From Ampelocalamus luodianensis (Eukaryota; Streptophyta; Magnoliopsida; Poales; Poaceae), in assembly GCA_036346255.1 (NCBI GenBank), contig CM070640.1, positions 37,195,238 through 37,259,237 on the forward strand: a stretch of 64,000 nt of DNA, written 5' to 3'. The notes beneath the pieces were generated by a model that worked only from the letters and a program-made list of their open reading frames with translations, did not search any database and was not told where the DNA came from. Of this stretch, positions 31,735 to 43,015 are shown piece after piece (positions within the stretch are counted from its first letter, which is position 1; every line of letters begins with the position of its first letter). The position numbers and the translations under genes are program-made.

Positions 31735-33425
31735 TTCAACGCCGGGCGCCCCAAACAATGAGCCTCGACGCTCGAGTCACGCCGAGAAGAACTCCGCCGC
31801 TGGTCATGTGGTGGGTGTCGCGTGTTGAGGCACCACCCGCCGGTCTTCTTGTTGCGAACTTTCGCCAAGAGGGCGGTGCTTTGGCTCGTCAAGGTAGAGG
31901 AGAGCCGCTGCGGCGGTGCCGCTGGAGGTAGTTCGATGCTCGCCTGAGCAATGAACAGAGCCGGGTGCTCCTCCTCCGCCGCGCGACGTGGGCCTCGGCC
32001 GCGTCGTGGCTGTCGACAATCCTTGGCCCAATGACCAAGCTTGCCGCAGTTGTAGCAAGAGTCGTCTCGTGCCGGCTCTTGTTTGCCAGCGGCGCCGCCC
32101 TGGGCGCCTCCACGGTCATCACCCTCGGACGCCCTCGCGCCCATGCTCGGCGTTTTGCGCGGCTTGCCGCGCTTATCACGCATGCGGCCGTCGTGGAAGA
32201 AGGCTCCCCCTTCTTCCTGTCACCTTGGCCGGCAGCCCACTCCTCCCGAGTGAGGAGGAGCTTCCCGCCAATGGTGACGGGTCCCGAGAGAGACTGTGGC
32301 TCATCACTGTTGACGACCTTGAGGCGACCTATCGCCTCCTCGATCGACATCGTGGAGAGGTCCAGCAGAGACTGGATCGACTGAGCCATCTGCTTGTACT
32401 TCTCGGGGACGCAACGAAAGAGCTTCTCGACAGCTCTCTCCTCGCTGTAGGTGTCGTCGCCGAACTTTACCAACTTCTGCAGCAGAGTGTTGAGACGGAG
32501 AGCAAAGTCATCAACGTCCTCACCTGGCTTGAAGGCCAGGGTCTCCCACTCCGCGCGGCGCTGCGCAGTGGACTTGCGGGCGCGGTCGCCGCCGTCGCGC
32601 GCCGCAATGATGGCGCCCAAGCCTCCTTGGCGCCGCTTGTTGAGAGCGAATCGCATCTCGGCGGATCGCAGCGGCGATGAGGGCATCCAGCGCGCCGATC
32701 TCGTCGTAGTCGACGCCGCCGTCTGGACCGCCTCCCACATGTGCCGCACCTGAGCCTCACCTTCGCCACCGCGCCCACTCGACGTAGTTGGCCTTGGTGA
32801 GGTAGGCCACCCACCGCCGGCCGGCGTCCCGACAACGACTGAACCCGTGGTAACCACTGCACGGTCCGGAGAGAGCCACGCCGCTCGTGAAGGCCGCGCT
32901 CTATCGACCCGCTCGCCGCCGTTGTCGTGGCGCGCCTCTTCGGGGCGCCACCGCCGAGCGCCTCCTCCAGAGCGCCACCGCCGAGCGCCTCCTCGAGAGC
33001 GCCACCGCCGGCGCGCCTCCTCGAGCGCCACCGCGTCGCGCCTCCTCGAGAGCGCCATCGCGCGACCGCGCCGCTCGATTGTCGCCAAGCTCGTGGCGTC
33101 GCGCGCCGCCCATCGCGCTGCGCCGCGCCGCCTCCCTCTCCAGGCTCAAGGTCGCGTCGGCGCTGCTATCGCAGATGGAGCTGCTGCTGCCGCCGCGAGA
33201 CCTTGACTCTGCCGCGCCGCATGCGCCGCTGATCGCCGCCGCTGCTTCCACCTCATACCCGCTCGCCCGCTCCGCGGCTGCCGGCCTCGACGCCCGCTGC
33301 GCCGCTGCGGCGGTCTCTGCCGCCTGCTCGCTGCTGCTTTGCGCGCGAAGCTCGGCCGTCACGACGCCCAGCGTGCGAGGCGCATCGAAGGCCGAGATCG
33401 CCTCGCGGACATGGCGCGCCATCGG
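31735..33425 (-). pseudogene. Copia gag (UBN2-type) and truncated protease, copy 3
   Basis: The best preserved gag of the three copies. One frame (about 32640-31990) reads the UBN2 core without a stop: FKPGEDVDDFALRLNTLLQK, DDTYSEERAVEKLFRCVPEK, STMSIEEAIGRLKVVNSDEP, GPVTIGGKLLLTREEW. The zinc knuckle CYNCGKLGHWAKDC is in another frame near 32030. Upstream (33425-32900) lies the Ala/Arg-rich N-terminal region starting near an ATG at 33422. Frameshifts separate these parts and a stop follows EIKDDALL. Confidence 0.8.
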
Positions 33426-33589
33426 GGGTATTGCGTGGAGAGAGGGCGCTTCGACGAGCCGCCGCCGCCTCGGAGAGGGTGAGCTTGGACGGCCGGAGTC
33501 GCTGCCGCTACACCGGGCCGCTGCGAGGTCGGAGAAGGAGATGAGCAGGAGATGCTCAGGCTACAGGATAGTATAGCTCTGATACCACT

Positions 33590-33938
33590 TGTTAGTCGCT
33601 GGACTCTTACTATTGGTGATAGCAAGATCCTTACTCTCATGGAGAGGATGACACTTGGAGATGAGACAAATTTTTCTCTTGTATATTTCTCTTCACAATG
33701 CCATGCCAACCTGAGGGGTTGGGGATACATATTTATAGGGCTAACCAGCCAAGCATATGCTAGTCTAAGATGCTCTGTCCTAGATGCTCTGTCCTAGATG
33801 TTGTGTCCTAGATGCTCTGTCCTCTAAAGCTAGTCCTAAAGCTAGTCCAAGATGCTCTGTCCAAAAGAGATGCTAACTACCAGTCAAGGATGCTGTCCTT
33901 GAAGGGCAGCAAAAGCCAACACGGAGACTTATCCATCA
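33590..33938 (-). repeat. Copia copy 3, 5' LTR
   Basis: 349 bp; followed on the minus strand by the exact TGGTATCAGAGC primer-binding site. Confidence 0.85.
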
Positions 33939-33943
33939 GTGAA

Positions 33944-36400
33944 CACATAGGCACTCGTAGCCTTCATGTCATCCGAGTCGCTGATCTAGTTAGAGTCGCT
34001 GAATCCTTCCAGATTATAGGATGACTAGAATAATATATTCCCAAGTTAGAGGTCCCCTTTAGGTACCTAAGTACCATCTCTAGTGCTATCCAATGATCAT
34101 CTCCTAGATTAGACGTATAACGACTCAATCTGCTTAAAGCATATGAGATGTTGGGTCTCGTTGCACTAGTTAGATACATTAAGGATCCAATTATTTGAGA
34201 ATATTTAAGCTAGTCTTTTCCATGTCTACTATTTTTATGTAACTTCACATTTGGATCATAGGGTGTGGCACTGTGGTCGCTGATTTACAATCCGTCCATT
34301 AATCCAAATCTGGTTAGGACCTTGTCTACATAATGGGATTGTGAAAGAGTAATCTCATTCTCACTCTTTGTAAGCTTGATGTTTAAGATAACATCAGCTT
34401 CACCCAGATCTTTCATATCAAAATACTAGGAGAGGAAAGACTTTGTTTTATTGATTGCATCCATGTTAGTCCCAAAAAGCAATATGTCATCCACGTAAAG
34501 GCATAGAATGACCACCTTCGCCCCTGTTAGACCAATAGTATACATATTTATCGGTTTCGTTTACACAAAAGCCGACCAAGGTCATAGTACTATCAAATTT
34601 CTCGTGCCATTGCTTGGGAGCTTGCTTTAGGCCATACAAAGATTTAATCAATCGACATACTTTCTTCTCTTACCCTTCCACCACAAAACCATCGGGCTGT
34701 TGCATATAAATCTCCTAATCTAACTCTTCGTTTAGGAAAGTGATCTTTACATCCATTTGATGTACTTGGGGTTTATATGCGGCAGCTAGTGCTAAAAGCA
34801 CCCGAATTGTGGGTAAACGAGCCACATGAGAGTATGTATCAAAATGGTTTTCACCCTCTTTTTGCGTGAAACCCTTAGCCACTAAACGGGCCTTGTACTT
34901 TTCTATAGTACCATCAGGTCTACGCTTTCTTTTTAAGATCCATTTGAAGCCCACAGGCTTGTATCCAGATAGGAGTTCTGTAACCTCCCACGTTCTGTTA
35001 GCTATGATGGAATCCATCTCGCTACGAACTGCTTCTTTCCAGTAATCCACATCCGGGGATGTGTATGCCTCTCAAAGGATTCGTGGTTCATCATCCACGA
35101 TATAGGTGACAGTCATCGCCCAAAGACTTTTCAGTCATCTGCCTCTTACTCCTCAACTCCAATTCTAGAGTGGTGTTATCCACACTAGGAAGAATAGTGT
35201 TCATATGAACAATTAGGGTCAATGATTTCATTTGGTCTCATAGGAAACACTTTCAAAGAATGTTACATCACGAGATTCCATCATTACATTTGTAGCGATG
35301 TCACTCACCTTGGATTTGACCATTAGAAATCTATAAGCCGTGCTATTTTTAGCATACCCTAGAAAGACGTAATCAACAGTCTTAGGATCAAGCTTTCTTT
35401 TCTTCGGTAACGGCACATGCACTTTTGCAAGGCATCCCCAAGTTCAAAGAAATGACAAGTTAGGCTTTCTCCCAATCAATCCTTCATAAGGTGTTTCCTC
35501 TTGGTTGCGAGGTGAAACCCTATTTACGATATAGTTTGCTGTGAGAACTGTTTCACCTCACCAATAGTCCGACATACCTAAACTTTGTAGCATGGCATTA
35601 ACCAAGTCACAAATAGCTCGGTTCTTTTTTTCGGCTATTTCGTTCGATTGGGGTGGGTATGGTGGAGTAATTTCATGAATTATTCTACTTTCTTCACAGA
35701 GTTGAGAGAATACATTAGAAACGTATTCACCGCCTCAGTCCAACCTTAACCGTTTGATATTTTTTTTCTAGTTAGTTTTCCACTTTGGCTTTAAAGATTT
35801 TAAAGTGTTCTAGAACTTCATCTTTCGACTTAAGTAAATAAATGTAGCAATTCTTAGTCGCATTATCTATGAGAGTTAGAAAATAACATTTGCCACCTTT
35901 AGTTAATATTCCATTCATCTCACAAAGATCAGAATGAATTAGCTCAAGTGGAGAGGTACTTTGCCCTTCAACGCTATGAAAAGGTTTTCGGGGTTGCTTA
36001 GCTTACGCGCACACTTCACATTTGGAACCTTTCTCATAATTATAGCTTGGAATTAAATTCATTTTGCTTAACCGCACAATGGCTTTAAAGTTAACATGAC
36101 ATAAACGATAATGCCAAATATCATTAAATTTATTGCAATAGAAAACATTAAAAATCTTTACATTATTGAGATAAAGAAAGGATAAATGAAACATGCCTCC
36201 GCTATCATAGCCTTTGCCCATAAAATTACCAAATTTGATCAAAACAACCTTATTGGACTCAAATACAAGCTTTATTCCTTGCCTACACAGCATCGACCCA
36301 CTAATGAGGTTGTGAGTCATTGCAAGCACGTACAACACGTCTTTCAGAATGAGTGCTTTGCCTGAAGTGAGCTTCAAGCAAACTTATCCAATCCCATGTA
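33944..36400 (-). pseudogene. Copia B pol: integrase, reverse transcriptase, RNase H start
   Basis: Minus-strand frames in order: a region after the protease (TSGKALILKDVLYVL, near 36360), the integrase zinc region (WHYRLCHVNFKAIVRL and later CEVCA) and a decayed integrase core. The integrase tail follows (PKTVDYVFLGYAKNSTAYRF, near 35350), then the RT N-terminus (YWKEAVRSEMDSIIANRTWE; YKPVGFKWILKRKRRPDGTI; KARLVAKGFTQKEG, 35050-34715), the decayed YVDD region near 34500 and MYLTSATRPNISYALSRLSR near 34170. Stops and small indels occur throughout. Confidence 0.75.
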
Positions 36401-36429
36401 CTGTCTACGAGCGGTCACAAAGTCACGCC

Positions 36430-36900
36430 ACGAAGGCGGTAACTTAGCCAAGATTACATTTACTTGAAAATTCACTGGTAGGAGGCAGTCGTACCGATTT
36501 AGATCACGTATATGGAGTTGTAGCTCATGGAGCTGCTACATCACCGACCGCCCCTCTATCATCTTAAAATTAAGTAGGTAGCAGTAATAAAGGACCCATT
36601 TCCATTATCCCCTTTGGAATACTTCTCATCCAGTTCATCCTAGAGTTGCTTAGCATTATTGAAGTTAACATATACGTCGAATAGCCAATTTGATAAGATG
36701 GCTAATAGCTGAGCTAAGACCGAGTTGTTCGCATCTTCCTACCGCGTCATTTCAGCAGTTTCCAATGGGAACATTGGAGTATTTTAAATGATCCAGAAAA
36801 GTCTGATGCCAGTCAGCCATAACTTAGTTTTAGCATGCCAATGTTTAAAGTTGGCACCGTCAAACACTTCTGGCTTAACGACATCAGATGATGAAGCCAT
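36430..36900 (-). pseudogene. Copia B gag, broken
   Basis: Opens with ATG at 36900 (MASSSDVVKPEVFDGANF, then KHWHAKTKLWLTG) and reaches a stop after about 38 residues. Further gag sequence in decayed frames extends to about 36430. The zinc knuckle and protease are missing, by comparison with element A. Confidence 0.7.
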
Positions 36901-36925
36901 TTCTTGAAAATTTGGTTTTCTGAAT

Positions 36926-37313
36926 TGTTGTAAATATGATAGTTTTAGCAAACATTCAAAATTAATTCCAGCATAATTAACAGTAAATAAAGCATAATTC
37001 CAGCAGCATTTAAATGACACAATTAACATATACACATGTGAATTCTACAAGTCATTTAACAGAATAATATGCTCACTTGTGCAATTAGCCTTCTGAGAGC
37101 AATAATCAATCTTCTAAATCTTAGCTTTATGCTGATTTTGTTTGTACACATGGTCTATGTGTTGAGCATATTATTCTATTTAAATGACTTGTAGAATTCA
37201 CATGTGTATATGTTAATTGTGTCATTTAAATGCTACTGGAATTATGCTTTAATGTCTACTAAATATGTTGGAATTAATTCTAAATGTTTACCAAAACTGT
37301 CATATTTACAACA
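36926..37313. repeat. Head-to-head junction of two truncated 5' LTRs
   Basis: Positions 36926-37076 (minus) and 37078-37313 (plus) are the same LTR 3' end in opposite orientation. Each finishes TTTACAACA next to its own gag leader. The two meet at about 37077 without spacer, making an inverted repeat with arms continuing outward into the two gag genes. Confidence 0.75.
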
Positions 37314-37338
37314 ATTCAGAAAACCATTTTTTCAAGAA

Positions 37339-39881
37339 ATGGCTTCATCATTTGATGTCGTTTAGCCGGAAGTGTTTGACGGTGCCAACTTTAAACGTTG
37401 GGAGGCTAAAACTAAGTTATGGCTTACTGACCTCAGACTTTATTGTGTCATTTCAAATCCTCTGATGTTCTCGTTAGAAACCGCTGAAATGATGCGGTTT
37501 GAGGATGCGAACAACTCGATCTTAGCTCAGTTGTTAATCATCTTATCAAATCAGTTGTTCGATGTATACGTTTACTTCAATAATGTTAAACAACTGTAGG
37601 ACGAACTAGATGAGAAGTATTCCGATGGGGATAATGGAAACGAGTCCTTTATTACTACTACCTGCTTAAATTTTAAGATGGTAGAGGGGTGGTCGGTGAT
37701 GGGGTAGCTCCATAAGCCATAACTCCATATATGTTATCTGAATCAGTACGGCTTCCTCCTACCAGAGAATTTTCAAGTAAATGTCATCTTAGCCAAGTTA
37801 CCGCCCTCGTGGCGTGACTTCGTGTAGACATATAAAGGAGCGCTTGACACTCAATGAGCTGTCAGCAGCTATTAATATCGAAGAGCGAGCCGGTGACGGT
37901 ATAGGAAAGGCTTAAGTCCAAGCTCATCAGGTGGAGGTCAAGAGTGCTGGAAGTTTTGGGAAACAGAAGGTCAAGTATCAACCCCAAAACAAGCTTAAGG
38001 AGGACATTGTCTACTTTGTGTGTGTGGAGTGGTTGGTCATAAAGCCAACCATTACCGCAATCGTAAAGGCAAAGGTCCTTTTCCTGATTAGCATAAAGGC
38101 CATAACGCCGAAGTGAATGTCGTACTGGCTAGCTTCAGTTTGGAAGGGTATCTACCTTAGGCCATTATGGCAAATCCATTTATTGATTGGTGGATTGGTA
38201 CATGTGCTACTAGACATATATGTGCTGATCAATCATGTTTTTCTTCGTTTCAGAGTGAAGGTGGTGGATCTGTCCTGATGAGTAACGGAGCCGCTGCTAT
38301 AGTACGTGGGATTAGATAAGTTTGCTTAAAGTTCACTTCAGGCAAAACACTCATTCTGAAAGACGTGTTGTACGTGACTGGCAACCACATGAGTGAGTCT
38401 ATGCTGTGTAGGCAAAGAATAAAGCTTGTATTTGAGTCCAATAAGGTTGTGTTTACCAAATTTGGTAATTTTGTGGGCAAAGACTATGATAGCGGAGGCA
38501 TGTTCTGCTTATCTATTCTTCATTTTAATAATGTAAACATTTTTAATGTTTCCTATTGCATTAAAATTCATGATATTTGGTATTCTCATTTATGTCATGT
38601 TAACTTTGAAGCCATTGTACGGTTGAGCAAAATAAGTTTAATTCCAAGCTATAATTATGAAAAGGGTTCAAAGTGTGAAGTGTGTTTGCAAACTAAGCAA
38701 CCTCGAAAACCTTATCGCAGCGTTGAAGGGTAAAGCACCTCTCTACTTAGCTAATCCATTCTGATCTTTGTGAGATGAATGGAATTTTAACTAAAGGTGT
38801 GACGGGGTTAAAACCTCTACACATAATTAAAGGTTGTATGTTTTCATGGTTGTAACCCCTAAGACTAACGACCCTGTGGTCGTAAGGATTCCAGATGTTA
38901 CATTATGGGTACCTTGGTCGGAGTGGTCCTGTACCAATTACCCGACCAGGTAACTGCTCGTAGAAACAATGAACTAGCACTTGGACTTGATTCCAAGTAT
39001 ATACCTTCTGTGTGATAAATGGAACATGTGCCTAATCACTCCAAACCACACGACGTTTCATGGCTCTAAGTCACTGACAATAACCATAATAGTTGATACT
39101 TCACCATCTGCCGTCTCGTTCTGACCAGTCGTGACACTTTCAACAGGCATCTCTTTAAGAAGTAACTGCCACCACTTCATCGACTACTTAAAGGAGACTA
39201 CGAACGACAGAAAGGGGGGCAATTGCATTCCATTGGATTGAAGCATCATAATCAAAATTAGATTCATGTTTTAAGTCTAATTCAAGAGCATAGCAAGCAA
39301 TACACCCTGTGTATTTAGAGTTAGTCCATTGCCTTGTCAAGGATACCCCTATGTAATAGTCAGTTCATATTAGTAAAGAGTAGTCCTATTCTCTCCCAAG
39401 AAGTCTTTGTCATTTTCCTTTATTTTCATTTCGTAAGATCGGCGACTCGATCGTCGACAAGGTGGCAAACGTTATTTTCTAACTCTCATAGATGATGCGG
39501 CTAAATATTGCTACATTTATTTACTTAAATCAAAAGATGAAGCACTATAACACTTTAAAAATCTTTAAAGCCGAAGTAGAAAACCAACTAGAAAAGAAAA
39601 ACAAACGGTTAAGGTCGGACCGAGGCGGTGAATGCATCTCTAATGAATTCTCTCAATTCTGTGAAGAAAGTGGAATAATTTATGAAATTACTCCATCATA
39701 CTCACCCCAATCGAACGGAATAGCAGAAAGAAAGAACCAAACTATTTGTGACTTGGTTAATTCCATGCTACAAAGTTCAAATATGTCGGACTGAAAGGAA
39801 CTTGGCAGATACTTTCACCAAAGAATTGGCGCGGAAGACCATCCTTGCAGCAACAAAGGGAATGGGGCTCATACCTGTGTA
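37339..39881 (+). pseudogene. Copia A gag-pol remnant
   Basis: Gag begins MASSFDVV, followed by a stop where sister copies have K. It continues VFDGANFKRWEAKTKLWLTD and ends near the zinc knuckle region (FVCVEWLVIKP in decayed form). The protease and zinc-binding integrase N-terminus are recognisable (LILKDVLYVTGNHMSESMLC, IWYSHLCHVNFEAIVRL, CEVCLQTKQPRKPY). The integrase core is interrupted by the solo LTR at 38798 and ends abruptly at 39795, where the deletion joins it to the terminal RNase H tail. It cannot be functional. Confidence 0.75.
38798..39459 (+). repeat. Solo LTR of a gypsy-like element
   Basis: Begins TGTGACGGGGTTAAAACC and ends GATCGTCGACA. The surrounding integrase sequence (ctaaagg ... 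ggtggcaaac) is contiguous in element B, so this is an insertion of 662 bp. The flanks share only 'aagg', not a clean 5-bp duplication. The TGTGACGGGGTT start is common in gypsy LTRs. Confidence 0.6.
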
Positions 39882-40416
39882 AAGGCTCACATTGGTGGTA
39901 ACCTATCCTAGTAGATCAGAGATCCCGTGAACTAAGCTCTAGGACAACAAACTGTGTGGGATTGTAGAGCACATCTAAAGGGTTTCATTAGCTGCAGTGC
40001 TCTTTCTGTATAGGAGGTTGGGCAATAGCTCTTAATGAATTCGAGACCTATGTGGCATCGGGAATCGTCCTACAGGATTCCCTAAAGAATTCACCTACTT
40101 GAGTATGATCGTGACGCACAATCAAAGGAAGATAAGAGTATACTTCCTTAAGTACTCATGAGCTAGACACGGGGACATGACCGTAACGTCCCAACCCGAG
40201 AGGGAAAAGGGTAAGCCGCCCAGTACAGAATGTAACTTGGGCGAAAATTTTCACACCAAAGCATTGGATCAAGGCGAAGTCATACTTTGTCTGTGCGGAG
40301 TCGTAGTCCTTGTTGCTAGGCTTTGGGTTCAAACCCGAAATGTACCCATCGTCGAACAACTATATATTGAACACGACTTTAAGCATCTTTTATCGAATTG
40401 ATAAGTTGGTAGGCAC

Positions 40417-42997
40417 TGTTGGTTCTTGAGGGCATTTTGGTAATTCCTCAATTCAAGAAAAGAAGAAATGAAAAGGGAAAGAAATTATTGTAGGGCTGTG
40501 GTCAAAAGAGGGAGAGATAAGGTTGGAGACTTTGTCTCCAACCCTATCTTCTCATGCGGCTGGTTGTGGAGCTCTACGGAGCGGCGCTCGTGCGGGCGGA
40601 AGACTCGAGCGGCGCGGGCGGTCCGGGCGCTTAGGGTGCAGGCTGTTGTTGTGGCCGTGCCGCCTCCTCTTGGCTCTTCCTCTCCATTTAATTTTGGGCT
40701 TCGACTCTCTTTTTCGGTAGAGAATAAAAAACAACAAGTTTTCCCCTTTTGATTGATTGCTTCTTCTCCTCCGATTTTGGCTTCGGTTTGGAGGGGATTT
40801 GGAGTTTTTGTGCTGCCATGGTTTCCTTTACGCCGTTGGTGGTGAACTCTTGATCTCTTTGTTGTGCGCATCCGGTCGGCTTCCTTCTTGCGCCATACTC
40901 TGTGTGTGGGTACTTGAAGGGAACCTTAGTGATGTGCGATTGGAGTTCTTGTGGTCAGCTTTGGCTTGACCTTGAGGGAGAAGAAGCTATCGATTCAGTT
41001 CTGGTGCTCGGTGGTGAGGTGCACTCGGCTAGTGCATACTTGTTGGTCTTGGGCGACATACTCCTATCTGCAGCTTTGTTCTTCGGTATGTCCCAAATTG
41101 CGAAGATCGGCATTGTATCTCCGTCAACCTCATCTATTTTGTGCGGCACAACGAGGCGCTTGGTTTTCTGAGATAGCGTCTTTTGACGTACCTTGCACAG
41201 TTCTTCTCGGTGGTTTTGATTGCCATTACCTTTGTGAGTTTCTCTGTAATCCATTTTGAACTTCACTTTGCATATATGAGCTGTACTTATCAAAATCTGA
41301 AATTGGTTTTGTTGGAGATATGCCCTAGAGGCAATCATATTGATGATGATATTTCATTGTATCCATGATTTAATAAATGTTCCTTGAATATTGCCTTTGT
41401 GTTGATTAACAAGTATGTGACTTGTTTGTGAAACTCTTTACTTGTATGGTTATTCTAAAGTTGTCCCTAGTCGGAGTTCATGTGAGGACACACGTGAATG
41501 ATGGATTAGCACATGTATCGGTTGATGACCATGTTTCACAGGTCATAGACATGGAGATGTCAAACCAATAATGTGGACACATGTTTAGAACATGGGGTTG
41601 GACCGACCCAACATGAGACATAGTAATTATTCTTATGGTTCTCTCTACACAATGTGTACGCCTTGTCCTTAGACCCGAGATTGTCGCATGTACTTGAGAT
41701 GTGAATCGACCTACTTAGGGGCTATCAAACGCTACTTAGAATCGGGTAGTTATAAAGGTAGCTTTCGGGTTTGTCATGAAGCATGTCATGAGGCATGGTC
41801 ACGAGATGGGATTTGCCCTCTCTACCGAGAGAGATATCTCTGGCCCTCGAGTGATCGGATCCGTAAATGCATGGCCATGCTACTTAAGGTTAAGAGTTAA
41901 CCTAGTAAGGGATTCCGGATCACAGATCGAAAGAGTGGTCGCCTTGGAGCTCGATCAATATCGTGAGGCAAAGGGATTGGCATGTACATAACGTTGTGAT
42001 GGTTCGTCCGATATGATCTTTACGTATGTTTAGGAGTTGGCACGCCTTGCTAGAGGCCGCTACCAACTATTGACCAAGTATGTGTACTCGCGTCATGTCT
42101 AAACATATGTGAACCATAGGTCACACACTTATAAGTGAAGCCTAATTCGGATTGGATCCGAATTAGATCGGGCATTGAGTCCTAATGGGCCTCTATTTGT
42201 AGAAGCCCATTATAAGGACGCCTATAAAAGGAGGGTAGGGGCGCGGTTGAGGGTTGAGTTTTTCGTGATATCCCCAAACCCCGGCCGCCACCCTCCCACG
42301 CCCTAGTCGCCGCGCGATCTAGTAGTCCGGCGCGCGCTTCCTCCCGCACGTGTGGATACCTTTGAAGGCGCCGATCGTGGCGTTGGGACGAACCGCAAGA
42401 AAGGAGCTGTGCGTGGGGCGCCACGACGAGGACGAGGAAGTAGTACGACTACTCGCCTCGACGCATCGCATCAACTTGGTACGACTACACCGCCTGACGC
42501 GGGCGCATCAACTTCCGCACCTGCGCGTCTAGTGGTAAGACCGTGATCTATAACTGCAGTGATCTTGGTTTACGGGTAGAATTTTTTAATTTGCGCTAGT
42601 GTAGCCTACCCGTTTCCCTACAGGTTTGATATTAGTACTGGGGGATATTGCAAGTGTATCTGTTGGTTTGTGTTAATAGCTCAATGATCACTGCTGTCAT
42701 ATTATGAAATTGAATTGGTAACTAGGATCAGACTTGAGGTAAATTAGAATTGCTTACTGTTGTCATTTTTGTTTCTATCAAAATTGATTCTGATACTGTT
42801 AGTTTTCGGCTGTGACTAGACAGAACTTGATCATCTTTTGTGCTCTGTGATATCGCTGATCCTCTGTTTTCAGATTGTCTTAACTGCTGAAGTTAGTGAT
42901 TCCTGTGCTCTGTTAGATGTTCAATTCTCTGTTTGCCGAAAATTAAATATGCCGGAATTAATTCTGAATGTTTGCTAAAACTGTCATATTTACAACA
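40417..42997 (+). repeat. Copia A 3' LTR, split by a solo LTR
   Basis: Starts TGTTGGTTCTTGAGGG right after a decayed purine tract and ends TTTACAACA. Parts 40417-41309 and 42623-42997 match the LTR of element B in reverse complement. Net length without the insertion is about 1.27 kb, shorter than in B. Confidence 0.7.
41310..42622 (+). repeat. Solo LTR (1313 bp), copia-like
   Basis: Starts TGTTGGAGATATGCCCTAG and ends CGTTTCCCTACA, flanked by a perfect 5-bp duplication GGTTT (41305-41309 and 42623-42627). It contains a 'ctataaaagg' TATA box at about 42222 and a GC-rich transcribed part. No internal region remains, as expected after LTR-LTR recombination. The TGTTGGAGATATGCCCTAGAGGCAAT start is widespread in copia LTRs of grasses. 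Confidence 0.85.
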
Positions 42998-43015
42998 ATT
43001 CAGAAAACCAATTTT

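Larger units (their letters stand above)
31283..33938 (-). mobile_element. Gag-only Ty1/copia element, copy 3
   Basis: LTRs at 31283-31657 and 33590-33938 (TGTTAGTCGC to TTATCCATCA) with a perfect GTGAA duplication (31278-31282, 33939-33943). It sits inside the RNase H region of copia B. The primer-binding site TGGTATCAGAGC lies at 33576-33588 on the minus strand and the purine tract at 31658-31670. Internal content and the truncation point match copy 1, including the phrase EIKDDALL followed directly by the sequence leading to the purine tract. Confidence 0.85.
28515..37076 (-). mobile_element. Ty1/copia element B (minus strand), 5' LTR truncated
   Basis: In minus-strand order: a 3' remnant of the 5' LTR (37076-36926), a gag start (ATG at 36900) and broken gag to about 36430. 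A direct join to the region after the protease follows at about 36400, with roughly 500 bp missing compared with element A. Integrase, reverse transcriptase and RNase H in broken frames run to about 30870, then comes the 3' LTR 30125-28515. It is interrupted by copia copy 3 at 31283-33938. The gag phrase (VVKPEVFDGANFKHW) and pol order place it in the same family as element A (37078-42997), which faces the other way. Confidence 0.75.
37078..42997 (+). mobile_element. Ty1/copia element A (plus strand), RT deleted, 5' LTR truncated
   Basis: Plus-strand order: 5' LTR remnant (37078-37313), gag from ATG 37339, zinc-knuckle region about 37950-38060, protease region 38160-38330, integrase zinc region (38580-38700) and integrase core (39480-39795, DRGGECISNEFSQFC, NGIAERKNQTICDLVNSMLQ). 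It then jumps to the polyprotein end (LADTFTKELARKTILAATKGMG, 39800-39880). So reverse transcriptase and most of RNase H are deleted. The 3' LTR starts at 40417 and ends at 42997. Interrupted by solo LTRs at 38798-39459 and 41310-42622. Confidence 0.75.
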
